From positions 186,001-250,000 of the forward strand of contig NZ_JFKC01000002.1 of assembly GCF_002115805.1 (NCBI RefSeq): a stretch of 64,000 bases of DNA, written 5' to 3'. Positions 34,461-43,609 of the stretch are shown here, one piece after another (within the stretch, counting starts at the first letter, position 1; every line of letters begins with the position of its first letter). Source of the stretch: Marivita geojedonensis (GTDB taxonomy: Bacteria; Pseudomonadota; Alphaproteobacteria; Rhodobacterales; Rhodobacteraceae). The notes under the pieces were generated by a model. That model made no database searches and was not told the origin of the DNA. It was given only the letters and a program-made list of their open reading frames with translations. A program made the translations under genes and the position numbers.

Positions 34461-35651
34461 ATGTCAGAAGCCATTCTCACACCGATCGAGAAAAAACCCA
34501 TCGGTTTCACCGCCGGGGTGCTGGCTGCGGCGGGGGCATTTGCGGGGCTGTTCATCGGAACCGCTCAAGGCTCCGGTCTGCTTGGCATCGTGGTCGGAGC
34601 GGCGCTCATGGCGGCGCTGGCGTTTGTCGCCATGCAGGTTCTGGGCGAAGCGCTGGAAAAGCCGGTTCGCTGGGGGCTGATCGCTTTGGGCGCAGTCGGA
34701 GGGTTCCTGTTTGGCGGAGCGCCGGGGCTGGTTCTCGGGGCTCTGTTCGGCTGGTTTTTCGGCTGGTTCATATATTGGGTGGGCATGGGGCGCTATCGCG
34801 CGCACCTTGTACCCTACCTGACACCGGGGCAGGTGCTGTGGCACTACACGTTCCGGGTCATCTGCGGGGCAATCTTTGTCTTCCTCATCACGCCGATCCT
34901 CGTCGTTATGCCGCTGTCTTTCAATGCCGAGGACTTCTTCACCTTCACCCCAGAGATGCTTCGCTTCGATCCGGAAGGCTACAGCCTGAAGCACTACCGT
35001 GATTTCCTGACCAACCCGGAATGGACGAGCGCGGTTAAGAACTCGCTTCTGGTGGCCCCTGTGGCAACACTGATCTCGGTGTCCCTGGGGACGCTGGCCG
35101 CCATCGGTCTGAGCCAAAGCCACGTGCCCGGCAAGCGGGCAATCATGGCGATCCTGATTTCGCCGATGATCGTGCCGCTGATCATTTCGGCCACGGGCAT
35201 GTATTTCTTCTACTCCAAGATCGGTCTGGTCGGCACCTATTGGGGCATCGTGCTGGCACACGCCGTGCTGGGTATTCCGTTCGTGATCATCACTGTCACC
35301 GCAACACTGGTCGGCTTTGACCGGTCGCTCACGCGGGCGGCGGCGAACATGGGGGCGAACCCTGTGACAACCTTTTTCAAGGTGCAGATGCCGCTGATCC
35401 TGCCGGGTGTGATTTCCGGCGGCCTGTTCGCCTTCATTACGTCGTTCGACGAAGTGGTTGTGGTGCTGTTCATCGGCTCTGCCGAATTGCAGACGCTGCC
35501 GTGGCAGATGTTCACCGGTCTGCGTGAGCAGATTTCGCCGACCATCCTTGCCGCAGCGACGATCCTTGTGGCGATCTCGATCTGTCTGCTCACGGCGGTT
35601 GAAATCCTGCGCCGCCGGTCCGAGAAGCTGCGGGGCATGTCGCCGGGCTGA
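34461..35651 (+). CDS. Polyamine-type ABC transporter permease with N-terminal membrane extension (PotC-like)
   Basis: 396 residues against ~265 in E. coli PotC. The extra ~125 N-terminal residues are Gly/Ala-rich and form about four hydrophobic segments (~15-35, 38-60, 70-86, 88-108). The PotC-like part follows (first helix ~132-152) with the EAA loop LTRAAANMGANPVTTFFKVQ at about 288-307. Starts three bases after the stop of the partner permease. Last gene of the transporter operon; a strong terminator follows. Confidence 0.9.
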   Translation: MSEAILTPIEKKPIGFTAGVLAAAGAFAGLFIGTAQGSGLLGIVVGAALMAALAFVAMQVLGEALEKPVRWGLIALGAVGGFLFGGAPGLVLGALFGWFFGWFIYWVGMGRYRAHLVPYLTPGQVLWHYTFRVICGAIFVFLITPILVVMPLSFNAEDFFTFTPEMLRFDPEGYSLKHYRDFLTNPEWTSAVKNSLLVAPVATLISVSLGTLAAIGLSQSHVPGKRAIMAILISPMIVPLIISATGMYFFYSKIGLVGTYWGIVLAHAVLGIPFVIITVTATLVGFDRSLTRAAANMGANPVTTFFKVQMPLILPGVISGGLFAFITSFDEVVVVLFIGSAELQTLPWQMFTGLREQISPTILAAATILVAISICLLTAVEILRRRSEKLRGMSPG

Positions 35652-35704
35652 GTGGAGCCCGGCATGGAAGGCTCTTTGACGAGCGTTCGTTCGATACCAA
35701 AAAA

Positions 35705-35733
35705 AAGGCCCTGCACATTCCGTGCAGGGCCTT
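35705..35733. terminator. Bidirectional intrinsic terminator
   Basis: AAGGCCCTGCAC, loop ATTCC, GTGCAGGGCCTT; the plus strand continues CTTCTTT, the minus strand TTTTTTTTGG. Separates the transporter operon from convergent ilvE. Confidence 0.93.
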
Positions 35734-35754
35734 CTTCTTTGGAAAAGGTCAGGA

Positions 35755-36624
35755 TCAGCTGCGAACCAGCTTTTCGTAGCTTTCCGCGATGTCGCGGGTG
35801 AGCGCGCCGACCTCGAAGTTGTAATCGCCGATCTGACCGACCGGTGTCACCTCTGCGGCGGTGCCGGTGAGCCAGCACTGTTCGAACCCTTCAAGTTCTT
35901 CCGGCATGATATGGCGCTCGTGCACCTTGATCTGACGGTCCTTGAGCATCCCGATCACGGTCTGCCTGGTGATGCCATTGAGGAAGCAGTCGGGGTCGGG
36001 CGTGTGCACTTCACCGTCCTTGACGAAGAAGATGTTGGCTCCGGTCGCCTCGGCCACGTAGCCGCGATAGTCGAACATCATCGCGTCCGAGCAGCCTTTG
36101 GCCTCGGCCGCGTGCTTGGACATGGTGCAGATCATGTAGAGGCCCGCGGCCTTGGCGTGGCTCGGGATGGTTTCGGGTGACGGCCGCTTCCACTTGGAGA
36201 TGTCGAGCTTGGCGCCCTTCATTTTGGCATCGCCGTAATAGGCGCCCCATTCCCAACTGGCGATGGCCATGCGGACCGGGTTGCGTGCGGACGCAACACC
36301 CATGTCCTGACCGGCCCCGCGCCAGGCCACCGCGCGCACGTAGGCGTCGGATTGACCGTTCGCTTCGAGAACCGCTTTCTTGGCCGCTTCGATTTCGTCC
36401 ACCGTGTAGGGGATTTCGAAGTCGATCATCTCGGCCGAGCGCTTCAGTCGCTCAGAATGTTCGCGCGACTTGAAGATCTTTCCGCCATAGGCGCGTTCGC
36501 CTTCGAATACGGAACTGGCATAGTGCATGGCATGTGTCAGAATGTGGACATTGGCCTCGCGCCAGTCGATCAGCTGGCCATCCATCCAGATCTTTCCGTC
36601 GCGGTCATCATAGTTTCCGGCCAT
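35755..36624 (-). CDS. ilvE: Branched-chain amino acid aminotransferase
   Basis: 289 residues from MAGNYDDRDGKIWMDG. GAGGAG lies 7 bases before this ATG but only one base before the upstream one, which decides the start. Fold type IV PLP enzyme: HAMHYASSVFEGERAYGG (about 31-48), the PLP Lys in IPSHAKAAGLYM (about 150-161) and YVAEATGANIFFVKDG (about 185-200). Interconverts Val, Leu, Ile and their keto acids. Divergent from petP. Confidence 0.94.
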   Translation of the reverse strand: MAGNYDDRDGKIWMDGQLIDWREANVHILTHAMHYASSVFEGERAYGGKIFKSREHSERLKRSAEMIDFEIPYTVDEIEAAKKAVLEANGQSDAYVRAVAWRGAGQDMGVASARNPVRMAIASWEWGAYYGDAKMKGAKLDISKWKRPSPETIPSHAKAAGLYMICTMSKHAAEAKGCSDAMMFDYRGYVAEATGANIFFVKDGEVHTPDPDCFLNGITRQTVIGMLKDRQIKVHERHIMPEELEGFEQCWLTGTAAEVTPVGQIGDYNFEVGALTRDIAESYEKLVRS

Positions 36625-36726
36625 TTCCATTCTCCTCGCCCGGATTTTCAAAAATTGCGCAAGTTAGGTCCGCATCGGACATAAAGTTGCGCCAAAACTG
36701 AGATTCGCTACCATTTGAGCCTTGGA

Positions 36727-36745
36727 ATGTCAACAAGACTGACAT
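36727..36745 (+). promoter_or_regulatory. Dyad before petP
   Basis: ATGTCA-acaagac-TGACAT: 6-base arms with a 7-base spacer, 38 bases before the petP ATG and in the ilvE/petP divergent region. Size and form fit a MarR-type operator; autoregulation by PetP is a hypothesis. Confidence 0.4.
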
Positions 36746-36783
36746 AAATTGGATGCCATAAAAAAGTTGATTGAGGATCGGGT

Positions 36784-37293
36784 ATGGCAGAGGGTCAGGG
36801 CACAAGCACGGTTGGCGGGCAGGCCTTGCTTTACCTCACGGATGAACAGCTTCGGCAGGGGATCGAAGCCATGTTTTTTGCCTATCGCGGGTTCACAGCC
36901 GATCCGGACCGTATTCTTGAAGGCATGTCTTACGGGCGCGCGCATCATCGCGCCATCCATTTCATTCATTGCGCCCCGGGAACGACGGTCAACAATCTTC
37001 TGGCCATACTCGGTGTTACCAAGCAATCGCTGAACCGTGTGTTGCGTACTCTGATCGAAGATGGTCTTGTCGAAAGTCATGTAGGACGCAGCGACAAGAG
37101 AGAACGGCATTTGACCCTGACCGAAGCCGGACGCGCACTGGAGCAGCAGCTTTCCGACGCTCAGCGGGCGCGGATGCGGGATGCCTATCGTAAGGCGGGT
37201 CCCGAAGCGGTGGCCGGGTTCAAGACGGTTCTAGAAGCGATGATGGACGAGGACATGCGCCGCGCCTACCACGCGCTGAGGGAGGGTCGCTGA
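36784..37293 (+). CDS. petP: MarR family transcriptional regulator, PetP-like
   Basis: 169 residues. MarR-type winged helix: TTVNNLLAILGVTKQSLNRVLRTLIEDGLVESHVGRSDKRERHLTLTEAG region at about 68-118, with helical dimerisation ends. A MarR gene directly ahead of an OmpR-type regulator (one base between stop and start) is the petP-petR pair first described in Rhodobacter capsulatus, where petR lies upstream of the cytochrome bc1 genes. The symbol rests on this arrangement. Confidence 0.8.
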   Translation: MAEGQGTSTVGGQALLYLTDEQLRQGIEAMFFAYRGFTADPDRILEGMSYGRAHHRAIHFIHCAPGTTVNNLLAILGVTKQSLNRVLRTLIEDGLVESHVGRSDKRERHLTLTEAGRALEQQLSDAQRARMRDAYRKAGPEAVAGFKTVLEAMMDEDMRRAYHALREGR

Positions 37294-37294
37294 G

Positions 37295-37996
37295 ATGGCC
37301 GATCCCGACGCCCACCTGCTGATTGTAGATGATGACGAGCGTATCCGGGGGCTGTTGCAGAAATTCCTGATCCGTAACGGATTCCTTGTCAGCGCGGCCC
37401 GGGATGCCGCTCATGCGCGCCGTATCCTGTCGGGCTTGGATTTCGATCTGATCGTGCTTGATGTGATGATGCCCGGAGAGGACGGGATCAGCCTCACCCG
37501 GGGTATCCGGGAAACCTCGACCACGCCGATCCTTCTGCTGACCGCGCGGGCGGAAACCGAGGATCGGATTGCGGGACTGGAGGCGGGGGCGGATGACTAC
37601 CTCGCCAAGCCGTTTGAGCCGAAAGAACTGCTGTTGCGGATCAACGCGATTCTGCGGCGGATGCCTGAGCCGGTCACGGACGGCGGTGCGCCCAAGTTTC
37701 TGAGTCTTGGTCCGATCCGCTATGACACCGAGCGCGGCGAGATGTGGCGCGGAGATGACCTTGTCCGGTTGACATCGACAGAGATCCAACTGATGAAGGT
37801 CTTTGCCGCGAAACCGGGTGAGGCGCTGAGCCGGACACAACTGGTCGAGGAATTGGGCCGGGATCGTGGCCAGAGCCAGGAACGGGCGGTGGACGTGCAG
37901 ATCACCCGACTGCGCCGTAAGCTCGAGGACAACCCGAAACAGCCCCGCTACCTGCAAACGGTGCGCGGTGCCGGGTATATGCTTGCACCCGACTGA
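37295..37996 (+). CDS. petR: OmpR-family response regulator, PetR-like
   Basis: 233 residues. Receiver domain with acidic pocket DDDE (about 11-14), phospho-acceptor Asp in IVLDVMMPGEDG (about 50-61), Thr in LLTARAE and Lys in YLAKPFEPKEL; C-terminal winged helix with RTQLVEELGRDRGQSQERAVDVQITRLRRKLE region. No histidine kinase is nearby. In R. capsulatus PetR is needed for respiratory and photosynthetic growth. Here petABC does not follow; a histone-deacetylase-like gene does. Confidence 0.85.
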   Translation: MADPDAHLLIVDDDERIRGLLQKFLIRNGFLVSAARDAAHARRILSGLDFDLIVLDVMMPGEDGISLTRGIRETSTTPILLLTARAETEDRIAGLEAGADDYLAKPFEPKELLLRINAILRRMPEPVTDGGAPKFLSLGPIRYDTERGEMWRGDDLVRLTSTEIQLMKVFAAKPGEALSRTQLVEELGRDRGQSQERAVDVQITRLRRKLEDNPKQPRYLQTVRGAGYMLAPD

Positions 37997-38040
37997 CGGG
38001 TCTGCTGAGTATTCCAGACACGAAGATGCAGGGGGTGCGC

Positions 38041-38967
38041 ATGGCAACGGCACTGATCACACATGCGGAATGTCTTGAACATGTCACGCCGAATGGCCAC
38101 CCCGAACGGGTTGCGCGGCTGGAGCATGTGCTGCACGCGTTGCAGGATCTGGATCTCATGCGCGAAACCGCGCCCTTGGTCGATCCGGCGCATCTGGCCT
38201 ACGTGCATCCGCAGTCACATATCGACGCCATCACAGCCGCCGAACCGACCGAAGGGTTCAATCAGCTGGACGGTGATACGTGGATGTCGCCGGGCAGTGT
38301 GAATGCCGCGTTCCGCGCGGCGGGCGCTGTGGTGCGGGCGGTCGATCTGGTTCTGGACGAAGAGGTGGGAAACGCCTTCGGCGCGATCCGTCCGCCGGGC
38401 CACCATGCCGAGACCGCGACCCCAATGGGTTTCTGCCTATTCGGCAATGCTGCCATCGGCGCCAAGCACGCGCTTGAAGCACATGGGCTGTCCCGCGTTG
38501 CGGTGGTGGATTTCGACGTGCATCACGGCAATGGCACGCAGGATTTGCTGTGGAACGAGGCGCGTGCGCTGACGATCACCAGTCAGCAGATGCCGCTTTG
38601 GCCAGGTACCGGTGATCCGTCGGAACGGGGGGCGCATGACAATGTGCTGAACGTGCCCTTGCCACCGCGCTCTGGCGGGACAGAGATGCGCGCGGCCTAT
38701 GAGGCGCAGGTGTTCCCGCGCCTGCGTGACTTCAAACCGGAACTCATCATCATTTCTGCCGGGTTCGATGCACATCAGGACGACCCGCTGGCGGAATTGC
38801 AGTGGTCGACCGAGGATTTCCGCTGGCTCACACGTCAGCTTTGCGGTTTGGCGGCAGAGCTGTGCGAAGGCCGTGTCGTATCGACTCTGGAAGGTGGGTA
38901 TGATTTGACTGCGCTGGCGCAAAGCGCGCGTGCGCATGTGGAAGAATTGATGGAGGCCGCATCATGA
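38041..38967 (+). CDS. Histone deacetylase family protein (acetyl-polyamine/acetoin-type amidohydrolase)
   Basis: 308 residues from MATALITHAECLEHV; AGGGGG five bases ahead decides this ATG. Zn-hydrolase motifs of class II HDAC-like enzymes: RPPGHHAETATPMGFCLFGNAAIG (about 119-142, tandem His), VVDFDVHHGNGTQDLLW (about 155-171, Zn Asp and His) and ISAGFDAHQDDPL (about 238-250, second Zn Asp), plus a C-terminal LEGGYDLTAL. Bacterial substrates include acetylated polyamines. Overlaps xseB (ATGA). Confidence 0.92.
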   Translation: MATALITHAECLEHVTPNGHPERVARLEHVLHALQDLDLMRETAPLVDPAHLAYVHPQSHIDAITAAEPTEGFNQLDGDTWMSPGSVNAAFRAAGAVVRAVDLVLDEEVGNAFGAIRPPGHHAETATPMGFCLFGNAAIGAKHALEAHGLSRVAVVDFDVHHGNGTQDLLWNEARALTITSQQMPLWPGTGDPSERGAHDNVLNVPLPPRSGGTEMRAAYEAQVFPRLRDFKPELIIISAGFDAHQDDPLAELQWSTEDFRWLTRQLCGLAAELCEGRVVSTLEGGYDLTALAQSARAHVEELMEAAS

Positions 38968-39206
38968 GCCAGACCCCTGTAGAAGAGATGAGTTTCGAGG
39001 CCGCAATGGCCGAGCTTGAAAAGGTGGTGGGCCAACTGGAACGCGGTGACGTGGCGCTTGAGGAGTCCATCGCATTGTACGAACGCGGCGCCGCGCTCAA
39101 GAAACGCTGCGAGGCCAAGCTGAACGAGGCGCAGGAGAAAGTGGCGGCGATCACTCTGGATGCGGATGGCCAGCCGACCGGAACGACGCCCGTCGATCCG
39201 CAGTAA
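38964..39206 (+). CDS. xseB: Exodeoxyribonuclease VII small subunit
   Basis: 80 residues with the family core SFEAAMAELEKVVGQLERGDVALEESIALYERG (about 10-42). Small subunit that with XseA degrades single-stranded DNA in repair. The order xseB-ispA-dxs is widely conserved in proteobacteria. ATG overlaps the preceding stop. Confidence 0.96.
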   Translation: MSQTPVEEMSFEAAMAELEKVVGQLERGDVALEESIALYERGAALKKRCEAKLNEAQEKVAAITLDADGQPTGTTPVDPQ

Positions 39207-39215
39207 GACCGGGCC

Positions 39216-40085
39216 ATGTTCACTGATGCCCTGCGCCGCGATGCCGCCCGGATCGGGGAGCATCTTGAAGACGTTCTGAAAACAAACCCCGATCTGCCGG
39301 TCATCGAAGGGATGCGCTATGCCGTCGCCGGTGGCAAACGGTTGCGCGGCTTCCTCGTGATGGAGGGCGCGCGTCTTCACGATGTGCCCGAGGCACAGGC
39401 GATCTGGCCCGCAGCCGCGATCGAGGCGATCCATGCCTACAGCCTTGTGCATGACGATCTGCCCTGCATGGATGATGACGACCTGCGCCGGGGTCTGCCG
39501 ACGGTGCACCGCAAATGGGATGATGGAACGGCGGTTCTGGTCGGGGATGCCTTGCAGACACTGGGCTTCGAGATGGTGCTCGACCCTGCCTGCCATCCCA
39601 TGGCGGAAGTGCGGGCCGATCTTGCCCTCAGTCTCGGGCGGGCATCGGGCCGGGCCGGGATGGTTCTGGGGCAGGCGCTCGACATTGCAGCAGAGACTGC
39701 CGATGCGCCATTGACGCTCGAGCAGATCACCGAGTTGCAGGCGGGTAAAACTGGCGCGCTGATCGTCTGGTCCGCTGAAGCGGGCGCACGGCTGGCGCAG
39801 GCCGACCTGCAGCCCCTGACCGACTATGCCACGGCGCTTGGCCTCGCGTTTCAGATTGCCGACGATATTCTGGACGTAGAGGGCGATGAAGCTACTGTTG
39901 GCAAGGCGGTGGGCAAGGATGCGGATCGGGGCAAGGCCACGTTTGTGTCATTGTTGGGTCTGGATGGCGCGCGCAGGCGCGCGGCAGAGCTGGTCGAAGC
40001 CGCCTGTGATGCCTTGTCGCCCTATGGAGACAGGGCGCAAACCTTGAATGACGCGGCGCAGTTCGTTATCTCGCGCGACACCTGA
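39216..40085 (+). CDS. ispA: Polyprenyl (farnesyl/geranyl) diphosphate synthase
   Basis: 289 residues. First Asp-rich motif LVHDDLPCMDDDDLRRG (about 77-93), second motif QIADDILDVEGD (about 214-225), and GGKRLRG near the start for the isopentenyl diphosphate site. Condenses IPP with DMAPP/GPP to farnesyl diphosphate for quinones, undecaprenyl lipids and carotenoids. The CMDDDD insertion between Asp pairs fits type II FPP synthases. Between xseB and dxs. Confidence 0.95.
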   Translation: MFTDALRRDAARIGEHLEDVLKTNPDLPVIEGMRYAVAGGKRLRGFLVMEGARLHDVPEAQAIWPAAAIEAIHAYSLVHDDLPCMDDDDLRRGLPTVHRKWDDGTAVLVGDALQTLGFEMVLDPACHPMAEVRADLALSLGRASGRAGMVLGQALDIAAETADAPLTLEQITELQAGKTGALIVWSAEAGARLAQADLQPLTDYATALGLAFQIADDILDVEGDEATVGKAVGKDADRGKATFVSLLGLDGARRRAAELVEAACDALSPYGDRAQTLNDAAQFVISRDT

Positions 40086-40106
40086 AGCGACCCGGAGGCG
40101 CGGTAC

Positions 40107-42032
40107 ATGCCCTATACTGCTGACACTCCGCTTCTGGATACGGTCAAATCCCCGGCTGATCTGAAGCGGTTCTCGGATGCGCAGCTCGAGCAGCTGGCAG
40201 ATGAGTTGCGGCGCGAGACCATCTCGGCGGTATCGAAGACCGGCGGGCATCTCGGTGCCGGGTTGGGTGTGGTGGAACTGACCGTCGCGCTGCACGCGAT
40301 CTTTGACGCGCCCCGTGACAAGATCATCTGGGACGTGTCTCACCAGTGTTACCCGCACAAGATCCTGACCGGGCGGCGCGACCGCATGGGCACGCTGCGG
40401 CAGGAGAACGGCCTCTCAGGTTTTACCAAACGGTCAGAATCTCCGTACGACCCGTTTGGAGCGGCGCATAGTTCGACCTCGATTTCTGCGGCGCTTGGCT
40501 TTGCCGTCGCGCGCGATCTGGGCGGCAATTGCGACACAGGCCATGGCGATGCAATCGCGGTGATCGGGGACGGGGCGATGAGCGCGGGCATGGCCTATGA
40601 GGCGATGAACAATGCGGGCCACCTGAAGAAGCGGCTGATCGTCATTCTGAACGACAACGAGATGAGCATCGCGCCGCCGGTCGGTGCGTTGTCCTCCTAC
40701 CTGTCGCAGCTTTATGCGGGTGCGCCGTTTCAGGATCTGAAGGAAGCGGCCAAAGGGGCGGTGAGCTTCCTTCCGGAACCCTTCCGCGAAGGGGCGAAGC
40801 GGGCGAAAGACTTGCTTAAGGGTATGGCCGTGGGCGGTACCTTGTTTGAGGCGCTGGGCTTTTCCTATGTCGGTCCGATTGACGGGCATGATCTGGAACA
40901 GCTTTTGCCCGTGTTGCGGACGGTCAAAGACCGGGCACATGGGCCGATCCTGATCCATGTCGTGACCAAGAAGGGCAAGGGCTACGGGCCGGCTGAGGAG
41001 TCGGCGGACCGGGGTCACGCGCGGGGCAAGTTCGACGTCATCACGGGAGAGCAGAAAAAGGCTCCGTCCAATGCGCCGAGCTACACCAAGGTGTTTGCGG
41101 ATGCCTTGATGCAGGAAGCTGCGGATGATCCGATGGTCTGCGCTGTGACGGCGGCGATGCCGGATGGCACCGGCCTGGACCTGTTCGCGGAGCGGTATCC
41201 ATCGCGGACGTTTGATGTCGGGATCGCGGAACAGCATGGCGTGACCTTCTGCGCAGGATTGGCCGCCGGGGGTCTCAAGCCGTTCTGTGCGATGTATTCG
41301 ACCTTCCTGCAGCGCGGCTATGATCAGGTGGTGCACGACGTGGCCATTCAGCGGCTTCCGGTGCGGTTTGCCATCGACCGCGCGGGTCTTGTCGGGGCCG
41401 ATGGGGCGACCCATGCGGGCAGTTATGACATTGCCTATCTCGCCAACCTGCCGGGGTTTGTGGTGATGGCGGCTGCGGATGAGGCCGAGTTGAAGCACAT
41501 GGTTGCGACGGCGGTGGCACATGACGAGGGGCCGATTGCCTTCCGCTATCCGCGCGGGGAAGGGCAGGGCGTTGAGCTTCCGGAGCGCGGCGAAATTTTA
41601 CCGATTGGTAAAGGACGGATGATCCGCGAGGGCAGCAAGGTCGCGATCCTGTCCTTCGGCACACGTCTGGGCGAGGTGCTGACCGCCTGCGAGGCGCTTG
41701 AGGCGAAAGGGATCACCCCCACCGTGGCGGATGCCCGATTTGCCAAGCCGCTCGACCGGGAGTTGATCCTGAGGCTGGCTGCCGATCACGAGGCGCTCAT
41801 CACCATCGAGGAAGGTGCGGTTGGCGGGTTCGGCAGCCACGTGGCGCAGCTTCTGGCCGAGGAGCAGGTGTTCGATCACGGGCTGAAATTCAGGTCGATG
41901 GTTCTGCCGGACATCTTTATCGATCAGGCCAGCCCGCAGTCGATGTATGATGTCGCGGGGCTCAATGCCGAGCAGATCGAGGCCAAGGTGCTCGACGTGA
42001 TGGGTGTCGCGTCTATCGGGAAGCGCGCCTGA
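40107..42032 (+). CDS. dxs: 1-deoxy-D-xylulose-5-phosphate synthase
   Basis: 641 residues, full family length. Thiamine diphosphate site in [18 protein letters not shown] (about 152-169) with NDNEMSI, and the transketolase-type Glu in [18 protein letters not shown] (about 370-387). The C-terminal transketolase domain ends with a conserved [14 protein letters not shown]. Condenses pyruvate and glyceraldehyde 3-phosphate, the first step of the non-mevalonate isoprenoid route. Follows ispA by 21 bases. Confidence 0.97.
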   Translation: MPYTADTPLLDTVKSPADLKRFSDAQLEQLADELRRETISAVSKTGGHLGAGLGVVELTVALHAIFDAPRDKIIWDVSHQCYPHKILTGRRDRMGTLRQENGLSGFTKRSESPYDPFGAAHSSTSISAALGFAVARDLGGNCDTGHGDAIAVIGDGAMSAGMAYEAMNNAGHLKKRLIVILNDNEMSIAPPVGALSSYLSQLYAGAPFQDLKEAAKGAVSFLPEPFREGAKRAKDLLKGMAVGGTLFEALGFSYVGPIDGHDLEQLLPVLRTVKDRAHGPILIHVVTKKGKGYGPAEESADRGHARGKFDVITGEQKKAPSNAPSYTKVFADALMQEAADDPMVCAVTAAMPDGTGLDLFAERYPSRTFDVGIAEQHGVTFCAGLAAGGLKPFCAMYSTFLQRGYDQVVHDVAIQRLPVRFAIDRAGLVGADGATHAGSYDIAYLANLPGFVVMAAADEAELKHMVATAVAHDEGPIAFRYPRGEGQGVELPERGEILPIGKGRMIREGSKVAILSFGTRLGEVLTACEALEAKGITPTVADARFAKPLDRELILRLAADHEALITIEEGAVGGFGSHVAQLLAEEQVFDHGLKFRSMVLPDIFIDQASPQSMYDVAGLNAEQIEAKVLDVMGVASIGKRA

Positions 42033-42046
42033 ATTCCGGGTCTTCT

Positions 42047-42679
42047 TCAGACCAGCCCGCTGATCAATGCGACCACCACGGCGAGTGAGCCGCCCAGGAC
42101 GGTGTAGCCGCCGATCAGGATAACGCCATCGCGCACCATGAGGGCGAAGGCGACCAATGCGACGCCACCGGCGCTGACCGATGTGAACATCGGCAGGATT
42201 TCAAGGAACGGCCAGGTTGCGGCCACCACCATCACCGCTAGAAGCGCAATCCGGTCCATCGGTGGGGCAGACAGGAAGCGCAGTCGGTCGCGGCTTTTCC
42301 TGTCAAGCCATGCAGCGGGTCTGCGCAGGTACTGAACCGCACGGGTGAGTTGATCGCCGCTCAGCCTGCGCGACGCGAGGAATTTGGGGAGCCAGAGATG
42401 CTTGCGTCCGAAGAAGGCCTGGATCGCAATGGTCAGGATCAGAAGGCCGCCGATGGTGGGCATCAGTGGAATGATCGACAGCGGCGATACCAGGATGAGC
42501 GCGGGTACGAGCAACGCCGCTCCGAAAGAGCGTCCCCCGACCCGGTCGAGCATGGCCTGAATCGTGAGGCCATTATGCGCATCGCGGCGCTTTCGGTCGG
42601 CGCCGGTTGCAGGGTTGTCAGGATCCAGAGTGTCAAGAAGGCTGGTGAGCGATCTTGGCGCAGAAGGCGGGGGTTTCAC
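42047..42679 (-). CDS. Exopolysaccharide synthesis protein ExoD family
   Basis: 210 residues. ExoD-like pattern: hydrophilic N-terminus with LTSLLDTLDP, then several membrane helices (about 53-75, 78-92, 145-165, 170-205) and a GRSFGAALLVPALILVSPLS opening. ExoD proteins affect exopolysaccharide production and alkali tolerance in rhizobia; exact function unknown. ATG overlaps the stop of the epimerase-like gene (ATGA). Confidence 0.87.
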   Translation of the reverse strand: MKPPPSAPRSLTSLLDTLDPDNPATGADRKRRDAHNGLTIQAMLDRVGGRSFGAALLVPALILVSPLSIIPLMPTIGGLLILTIAIQAFFGRKHLWLPKFLASRRLSGDQLTRAVQYLRRPAAWLDRKSRDRLRFLSAPPMDRIALLAVMVVAATWPFLEILPMFTSVSAGGVALVAFALMVRDGVILIGGYTVLGGSLAVVVALISGLV

Positions 42680-43539
42680 TGTTTGGCCTGTTCGGCAGCG
42701 AGTACCGCAGCCAGCCCGACGCGGTAGTCGGGATATTTGAGCGTGATACCCAAATCGGATTTGATCCGGTCGTTCCGCACCCGTTTGCTTTCCGCATAGA
42801 AGCTGCGCGCCATTGGCGACAGTTCGGCCTCGTCAAACGGGGTCTCGGGTGGGGCATCGACGCCCAGAAGAGACGCCGCGTGCAGAATGACATCCTGAGG
42901 TGGGGCGGGATCGTCGTCGCAGAGGTTATAGGCGGTCCCCGGCTGCGGGTGGGTCATGGAGGCTTCGAGCACCTGGGCGATGTCCTCGACGTGAATCCGG
43001 CTGAAGACCTGACCCGGTTTGATAATGCGCCGCGCCGTGCCGTCGCGCACCTTGGCAAAAGGTCCGCGGCCAGGGCCGTAGATGCCGGCAAGGCGGAAGA
43101 TGTGCAAAGGCAGATCCGGGATCGCCGACCACGCCGCCTCGGCGCGGACACGTCTGCGACCTCGCTCTGTTGCGGGTGTCAGCGGCGCGCTTTCGTCAAC
43201 CCAGTCGCCCTGTGCGTCGCCGTAGACACCGGTCGTGGACAGGTATCCGACCCACTCCAGACGCGAGGCGTGTTTTTCGATATCGGCTTTCAGAAGCTGA
43301 AGTGCCGGATCTCCGGTTTCGGTCGGCCCAGCCGACACGAGAACATGGCTGGCGTTTTCCAGCCACGGAAGAATTGCATCCCGGTCCCAGAGCAGGGGGG
43401 TGATGCCCTGACGGTGAAAGTCGTCAAACCGGTCGGGATCGCGGGTCGTTCCGGCAATACGCCATCCCTGCGGCAACAGCCGTTTGACGAGATACGCGGC
43501 ACTGTAACCATGGCCGAGAGATAGCAGGGTCTTTTCCAT
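42676..43539 (-). CDS. NAD-dependent epimerase/dehydratase-like protein (YeeZ-type)
   Basis: 287 residues from MEKTLLSLGHGYSAAYL. An extended-SDR cofactor loop LSLGHGYSAAYL (about 6-17) lacks one of the usual Gly residues, as in the YeeZ branch. LSTTGVYGDAQGDWVDE (about 98-114) and FRLAGIYGPGRGPF (about 147-160) mark the nucleotide-sugar-type fold; the Tyr-x-x-x-Lys pair is not evident. Role unknown. Translationally coupled to the ExoD gene. Confidence 0.85.
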   Translation of the reverse strand: MEKTLLSLGHGYSAAYLVKRLLPQGWRIAGTTRDPDRFDDFHRQGITPLLWDRDAILPWLENASHVLVSAGPTETGDPALQLLKADIEKHASRLEWVGYLSTTGVYGDAQGDWVDESAPLTPATERGRRRVRAEAAWSAIPDLPLHIFRLAGIYGPGRGPFAKVRDGTARRIIKPGQVFSRIHVEDIAQVLEASMTHPQPGTAYNLCDDDPAPPQDVILHAASLLGVDAPPETPFDEAELSPMARSFYAESKRVRNDRIKSDLGITLKYPDYRVGLAAVLAAEQAKQ

Positions 43540-43609
43540 GACGAGAAGGTGGTAACACAATTTCCAAATACAAGCGGGCCGCGTGAGCGACCGATCACAA
43601 ACCTAACGC

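Noticed and set aside
35755-36651. ilvE leader peptide or riboswitch
   Set aside because: The 160-base divergent region shows no run of Leu/Val/Ile codons with attenuator stems and no known riboswitch core.
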